DNA from: Lactococcus lactis
Lineage (GTDB): Bacteria > Bacillota > Bacilli > Lactobacillales > Streptococcaceae
Direction: 5' to 3'
DNA length: 64,000 nucleotides
Assembly: GCF_029023865.1 (NCBI RefSeq)
Contig: NZ_CP118969.1
Coordinates: 310,001 to 374,000, forward strand
Shown here piece by piece: positions 60,669 to 64,000 of this stretch. A model generated the notes under the pieces. That model saw only the letters and a program-made list of their open reading frames with translations. It ran no database searches and was not told the origin of the DNA. Numbering within the stretch: the stretch's first letter is position 1; each line of letters starts with the position of its first letter. Both the position numbers and the translations under genes were made by a program.

Positions 60669-60746
60669 CTGTCAGTAAAAAATGCTGATAAAATGACTGA
60701 CAGAAATTTAGAAAATGATGAATGACCTTAAAGAATTTCTGTCAGT
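60669..60746. repeat. CTGACAG words and 13-bp hairpin between lysS and LysR gene
   Basis: Copies start at 60669, 60697 and 60739. ACTGACAGAAATT (60696-60708) and AATTTCTGTCAGT (60734-60746) pair perfectly and could terminate the LysR transcript coming from the right. Confidence 0.8.
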
Positions 60747-60753
60747 AAATTTT

Positions 60754-61572
60754 TTAAAACTCACTTAAATTTTTGATTTTTTTAATCACAGTTTTGAGCA
60801 ATTTGTCTTGTTCAGACAAAAAAGAAAGACCATAAAAAATGCGTTGATAACGTTCGCCAAGACCTTGAAAAGCAATATTTTCATTAATAAATCGTTTTGA
60901 AATCAATGACAGGCCAATGCCAGCCTTAAGTTGACTGACAATCATATCATTGTTATTGACGCTGACCAAATTCTTTGGATTAAGATTATTTTCTTTAAGA
61001 TAATTATGTGTATAATGAGCCACACCAGACCCTGCTTCGCGAATAAAAAAGATGTCACTTTCTGGATTGCCAGCAAGAACGAGTTCATCTTTAAAAAGTG
61101 GGAAAGTTTCGATGGTTTCATCCATCATCGGTTTTTCAATAATTCCAAAATGAATTTCATGATTACGAATTAAATCAAAAACCTCTTGAGAATCAAGCAT
61201 CATTAATTCAATGTTAAGTTGTTCAAGTTCAGGAATTAAATTTTTAAAAATCAAAGGTAAAACAGTAGTTGCTGAACTATGGGAAGCAGCAATTTTAAAA
61301 GGTTTACGACTAGGTGTCTGATTTTTTAGGGAAAATTGTAATTCATTCCAATCATTGAGCGTTTTTAAAGCCTTAGGATAAAGAAGGTGGGCACTTTCTG
61401 TGGGAATTACTTCTTGGTGTTGCCCTCTTGAAAAAAGGTGAACTTTTAGTTCTTCCTCCAATTTTTTAATTCTAACAGTTGCGGTTGGCTGTGAAATAAA
61501 ACATTGATTAGCAGCTCTGGTAAAGCTTTTGGTTTCAAACACAGCAATAAAAGTTTCGAGTAAAGCGAACAT
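60754..61572 (-). CDS. LysR-type regulator next to a YeiH-like gene
   Basis: A 272-residue LysR regulator. The helix-turn-helix is ETFIAVFETKSFTRAANQCFISQPTATVRIKKLEEEL (residues 7-43), followed by a periplasmic-binding-protein-like effector domain. It is somewhat shorter than the usual 290-300 residues, with the last strand reduced. It is divergent from a YeiH-family transporter gene across 118 bases, an arrangement typical of a LysR protein controlling its neighbour; YeiE/CysL-type proteins are the usual partners. The effector is unknown. ATG follows AAAGGAAG. Confidence 0.88.
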   Translation of the reverse strand: MFALLETFIAVFETKSFTRAANQCFISQPTATVRIKKLEEELKVHLFSRGQHQEVIPTESAHLLYPKALKTLNDWNELQFSLKNQTPSRKPFKIAASHSSATTVLPLIFKNLIPELEQLNIELMMLDSQEVFDLIRNHEIHFGIIEKPMMDETIETFPLFKDELVLAGNPESDIFFIREAGSGVAHYTHNYLKENNLNPKNLVSVNNNDMIVSQLKAGIGLSLISKRFINENIAFQGLGERYQRIFYGLSFLSEQDKLLKTVIKKIKNLSEF

Positions 61573-61617
61573 AAATCTTCCTTTAATTAATAAAAGTAAT
61601 TTTAAAAATGATAATAA

Positions 61618-61635
61618 TTTATTTTACAAAATAAA
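61618..61635. promoter_or_regulatory. Candidate LysR operator palindrome
   Basis: TTTATTTT-AC-AAAATAAA is a perfect 8-bp inverted repeat in the divergent promoter region. LysR proteins often bind an AT-rich dyad here. AT-richness makes chance possible. Confidence 0.4.
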
Positions 61636-61690
61636 GGAGATTGTGTAAACTAATTGATGCTAGACAATTAAAAAAGGAAAAAGTAGAAAA

Positions 61691-62731
61691 ATGTTAAAAT
61701 TAAAAAATTATATTAAAAATGATAGACAGGCCATAATGAGTATTTTGCCAGGCTTTCTGCTCTCCTTTGCCATTGCTATAGTAAGTTATTTACTCAATCG
61801 TTTCATCTTCCATAGTTTAGGTTCAGCAACCATTGCAATATTATTAGGAATTATTTTAGGTAATTTGTACTTCAAACAAGTCACTTTGTTTGCAGGAACA
61901 GCTTGGTCAGAAAAAAAACTTCTGGAATTTTCAGTGATGTTTTTAGGGGCCACAGTCACTTTCCAAACCATTGGTAAGTTAGGATTCTCCGGAGTAGGAT
62001 TTATACTAATACAAATGATTTCAACAATTATTTTTGTTTTGTTTATGGGTAAAAAACTAGGATTTTCTGCTAATGTTTCTGCCCTAATGGCTTCTGGGAA
62101 TGCAGTTTGTGGTTCATCAGCAATTGCCGCAGTTGAACCAGTTATTGGAGCTGAAACCAGTGAGAAAAGAACATCGATTGCGATGGTCAATCTTATGGGA
62201 ACTATTTTAATGCTAAGTCTTCCATTTTTAGGAACTTGGATATTCGGTAATAATGATTTATTAAGGGGGGCACTGATTGGTGGAACAGAACAATCTGTTG
62301 GTCAAGTCGTTGCTTCAGCAACAATGGTAAATCCAAACACAACAACCTTAGCCACTCTATTTAAAATTATGCGAATTATCATGCTCGTTTTTGTTGTTTT
62401 ATATTTTGGTTTCAGAAGTAAAAAACAAAAAATAAATGAACAAGGACCTACTCAAATAAAAATTAAAAGAAATTCTTTTTTACCATGGTATGTTCTTGGT
62501 TTCTTAGTGCTTTGTACTTTAGATACATTGATTCATTTTGTGCCGGAAGTTTCAGCTACCGCAAAATTTCTATCCGGTTGGTGTGAAACCATTGCCTTAG
62601 CTGCTATTGGTTTACGACTAAATTTGGTTAAATTTATAAAAGCAGGAAAAAAATTACTGATTTATGGTTTATCTACTTTAGTCTTTCAAGTAGTTCTTGC
62701 ACTTATTTTAATAAGCCTTTTAATCAAATAA
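61691..62731 (+). CDS. YeiH/UPF0324 family membrane protein
   Basis: A 346-residue membrane protein with about ten helices from the UPF0324/YeiH family (sometimes called putative sulfate exporter). Typical segments are LGSATIAILLGIILGNL, EFSVMFLGATVTFQTIGKLG, ALMASGNAVCGSSAIAAVEPVIGA and TEQSVGQVVASATM. The true substrate is not established; sulfite, sulfonate or cysteine links have been proposed for relatives. The divergent LysR gene probably regulates it. AAAGGAAAA precedes ATG. Confidence 0.87.
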   Translation: MLKLKNYIKNDRQAIMSILPGFLLSFAIAIVSYLLNRFIFHSLGSATIAILLGIILGNLYFKQVTLFAGTAWSEKKLLEFSVMFLGATVTFQTIGKLGFSGVGFILIQMISTIIFVLFMGKKLGFSANVSALMASGNAVCGSSAIAAVEPVIGAETSEKRTSIAMVNLMGTILMLSLPFLGTWIFGNNDLLRGALIGGTEQSVGQVVASATMVNPNTTTLATLFKIMRIIMLVFVVLYFGFRSKKQKINEQGPTQIKIKRNSFLPWYVLGFLVLCTLDTLIHFVPEVSATAKFLSGWCETIALAAIGLRLNLVKFIKAGKKLLIYGLSTLVFQVVLALILISLLIK

Positions 62732-62750
62732 TTAGAATTAAAACAATAAT

Positions 62751-62786
62751 AAAGTCATTAAACCAGATATTTAGTGACTTTTTTGT
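62751..62786. terminator. Terminator after the YeiH gene
   Basis: AAAGTCATTAAA and TTTAGTGACTTTTTT pair with one G-T mismatch-type pair. The reverse strand can serve the small peptide gene. Confidence 0.75.
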
Positions 62787-62833
62787 GCTAATTATTATCA
62801 GTTAAATTTTTGAACCTAGTAAAAAATTATTAA

Positions 62834-62908
62834 TCAATCGGACTCATTAATGTTAAACCAGATTAATCCCCAAAGTGAAGCAATGACTAAAAAGAGTAGA
62901 GCAAGCAT
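62834..62908 (-). CDS. Small hydrophobic peptide, 24 aa
   Basis: A 25-codon frame coding for a peptide with a single hydrophobic segment (MLALLFLVIASLWGLIWF) and a short polar tail NINESD. It has a good ribosome binding site AAAGGA seven bases before ATG and lies 35 bases downstream of ldhB on the same strand, before a terminator. It looks like a small membrane peptide translated from the ldhB transcript. I know no family for it. Possible roles range from a regulator of a transporter to a toxin-like peptide; none is shown. Confidence 0.55.
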   Translation of the reverse strand: MLALLFLVIASLWGLIWFNINESD

Positions 62909-62943
62909 TTTATTTTCCTTTATATTTGTAAGGTTTGGATAGA

Positions 62944-63888
62944 TTACTTAATAGATTCTATTACCTCTTTAAGTTGACTGACAGATTTTTCAAATTGTTT
63001 CTTTTCATAAGCATCAATATTTAGTTCAATGATTTCTCTAACACCATTTTGATTTACAATAGATGGAACACCGGTAAAGACACCTTCTTGACCATATTCA
63101 CCACGTAAATAGGCAGAAACTGGTAGAATTGCTTGTTCATTATTTAAGATGGCTTTGACAATTCTAGCTGTACTCATTCCAATGCCGTAATAAGTAGCCT
63201 GTTTTTTATCAATAATCTCATAGGCAGCATTTTTTACCTTATTTGACAAATTAGACAAATCTTCAACCCCTATTTTTTTATTTTTAACAATAAATTCAAG
63301 AATAGGTTTTCCACCTACCGTCGTGTGTGACCAAACTGCAACTTCAGAATCGCCATGTTCGCCAATAATATATCCATGAACGCTCCGTGGATCAATTTCT
63401 AGCTTTGTGGCCAACTCTTTTCTAAAACGAGTAGTATCCAAAGTTGTACCAGTTCCGACAATTCGAGATTGATCAAGACCAGAAGTTTCCCAAGCGACAT
63501 AGGTAAGAATATCCACAGGATTTGAAGCAATTACAAAAATACCATCAAAACCTGAGTCCATAACCTGAGTCACGATTGAGCGCATAATTTTAGCATTTGT
63601 ATTAACCAAATCTAAACGTGATTGACCTGGTTTTTGATTCACACCAGCCGTAACGACCACAATATCAGCATTTTTACAATCCTTGTAATCTCCAGCTCTC
63701 ACAATAACATTTTCTTGCCCCCAAGAAACGCCATCTAATAAATCTAAGGCTTCACCCTCAGCTTTATCCTGATTAACATCTATCAAAAGCAACTCATTAA
63801 CAAGTCCTTGATTAATCATTGAATAAGCAATACTTGTTCCAACAAAACCTGTTCCTATAACAACTACTTTTCTGCTTGTAATTTTCAT
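62944..63888 (-). CDS. ldhB: L-lactate dehydrogenase, LdhB-type
   Basis: A 314-residue NAD-dependent L-lactate dehydrogenase. The Rossmann motif is VVIGTGFVGTSIAYSMINQG (residues 9-28), the NAD-specific Asp follows (LLIDVNQDKA), the substrate-binding Arg is in the LDLVNTNAKIMRSIV/ DQSRIVGTGTTLDT region, and the catalytic His is in IIGEHGDSEVAVWSH. It is not next to pfk and pyk, so it is not the main las-operon enzyme; lactococci carry ldhB as an accessory gene. AAGGAG precedes ATG. The last 112 bases of the window are its AT-rich upstream region. Confidence 0.9.
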   Translation of the reverse strand: MKITSRKVVVIGTGFVGTSIAYSMINQGLVNELLLIDVNQDKAEGEALDLLDGVSWGQENVIVRAGDYKDCKNADIVVVTAGVNQKPGQSRLDLVNTNAKIMRSIVTQVMDSGFDGIFVIASNPVDILTYVAWETSGLDQSRIVGTGTTLDTTRFRKELATKLEIDPRSVHGYIIGEHGDSEVAVWSHTTVGGKPILEFIVKNKKIGVEDLSNLSNKVKNAAYEIIDKKQATYYGIGMSTARIVKAILNNEQAILPVSAYLRGEYGQEGVFTGVPSIVNQNGVREIIELNIDAYEKKQFEKSVSQLKEVIESIK

Positions 63889-64000
63889 TTTTAGCTCCTT
63901 TTCAATTTATGTATATTTTTTTTATAAAGCCTATCTGTTAAAAAGCCAAAGATAACTAATCATAGTACATAAAATTAAAATGATAGAAATTACAAAACTA

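Overview
The window is low-GC Gram-positive chromosome. Gene content and order point to Lactococcus lactis or its close sister L. cremoris. Supporting marks are ThiT with every published lactococcal thiamine-site residue in place, four tandem plp-type genes, the fhu-LysR block, pbp2B-recR-ddl-murF, a six-gene opt/dpp peptide transporter, mutM-recA, relQ-nadK-rluD and an L-lactate dehydrogenase. I see no prophage, IS element, rRNA, tRNA or CRISPR array. This is core chromosome rich in nutrient transport.

Layout. 1-2.6 kb: the end of an ABC exporter, then four minus-strand genes (DUF3397, bioY, ybaK, thiT), thiT behind a TPP riboswitch. 2.9-9 kb: a T-box leader and a methionine-type importer with four paralogous 286-residue binding proteins, metN and metP. 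9-12.2 kb: a dedicated ECF transporter of unknown substrate. 12.3-17.2 kb: a small XRE regulator, a ferric-siderophore importer and a CmbR-like LysR regulator. 17.3-20.2 kb: an MFS/aldo-keto reductase pair divergent from an HxlR regulator and a glyoxalase-fold gene. 20.4-29 kb: gpmA, ahpCF, and the cell-wall/repair run pbp2B-recR-ddl-murF. 29.2-36.8 kb: peptide importer with two binding proteins and CodY-like sites. 37-45.8 kb: prfC, a DEAD-box helicase with a structured leader, era, asnB, mutM, recA. 45.8-50.9 kb: two amino-acid permeases, ylbF-ylbG, an unknown gene, a CYTH gene. 51.1-54.5 kb: DUF817 gene and relQ-nadK-rluD. 54.5-59 kb: anchored cyclophilin, a histidine leader peptide with attenuator and permease, then an FMN reductase with apbE. 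59-64 kb: lysS, LysR/YeiH pair, a 24-residue peptide and ldhB.

Themes. Amino-acid and vitamin supply is controlled by several RNA devices: TPP riboswitch, T-box and a ribosome-mediated His attenuator. Peptide uptake appears to be under CodY. The observations most worth following are five. (1) The 55439-55480 leader peptide with four His codons shows that the downstream permease is controlled by histidine. (2) The FMN reductase carries a C-terminal match to the ApbE flavinylation motif directly next to apbE. (3) The heptamer CTGACAG occurs about 59 times by hand count, roughly 14-fold above composition expectation. It builds terminators and even a protein linker. (4) Several genes have a -10 box exactly six or seven bases before ATG and no ribosome binding site, so they look leaderless. 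(5) A perfect CodY-box sequence sits inside a transcription terminator in the peptide-transport operon.

All calls come from reading the sequence and from family knowledge; no search or folding program was run.
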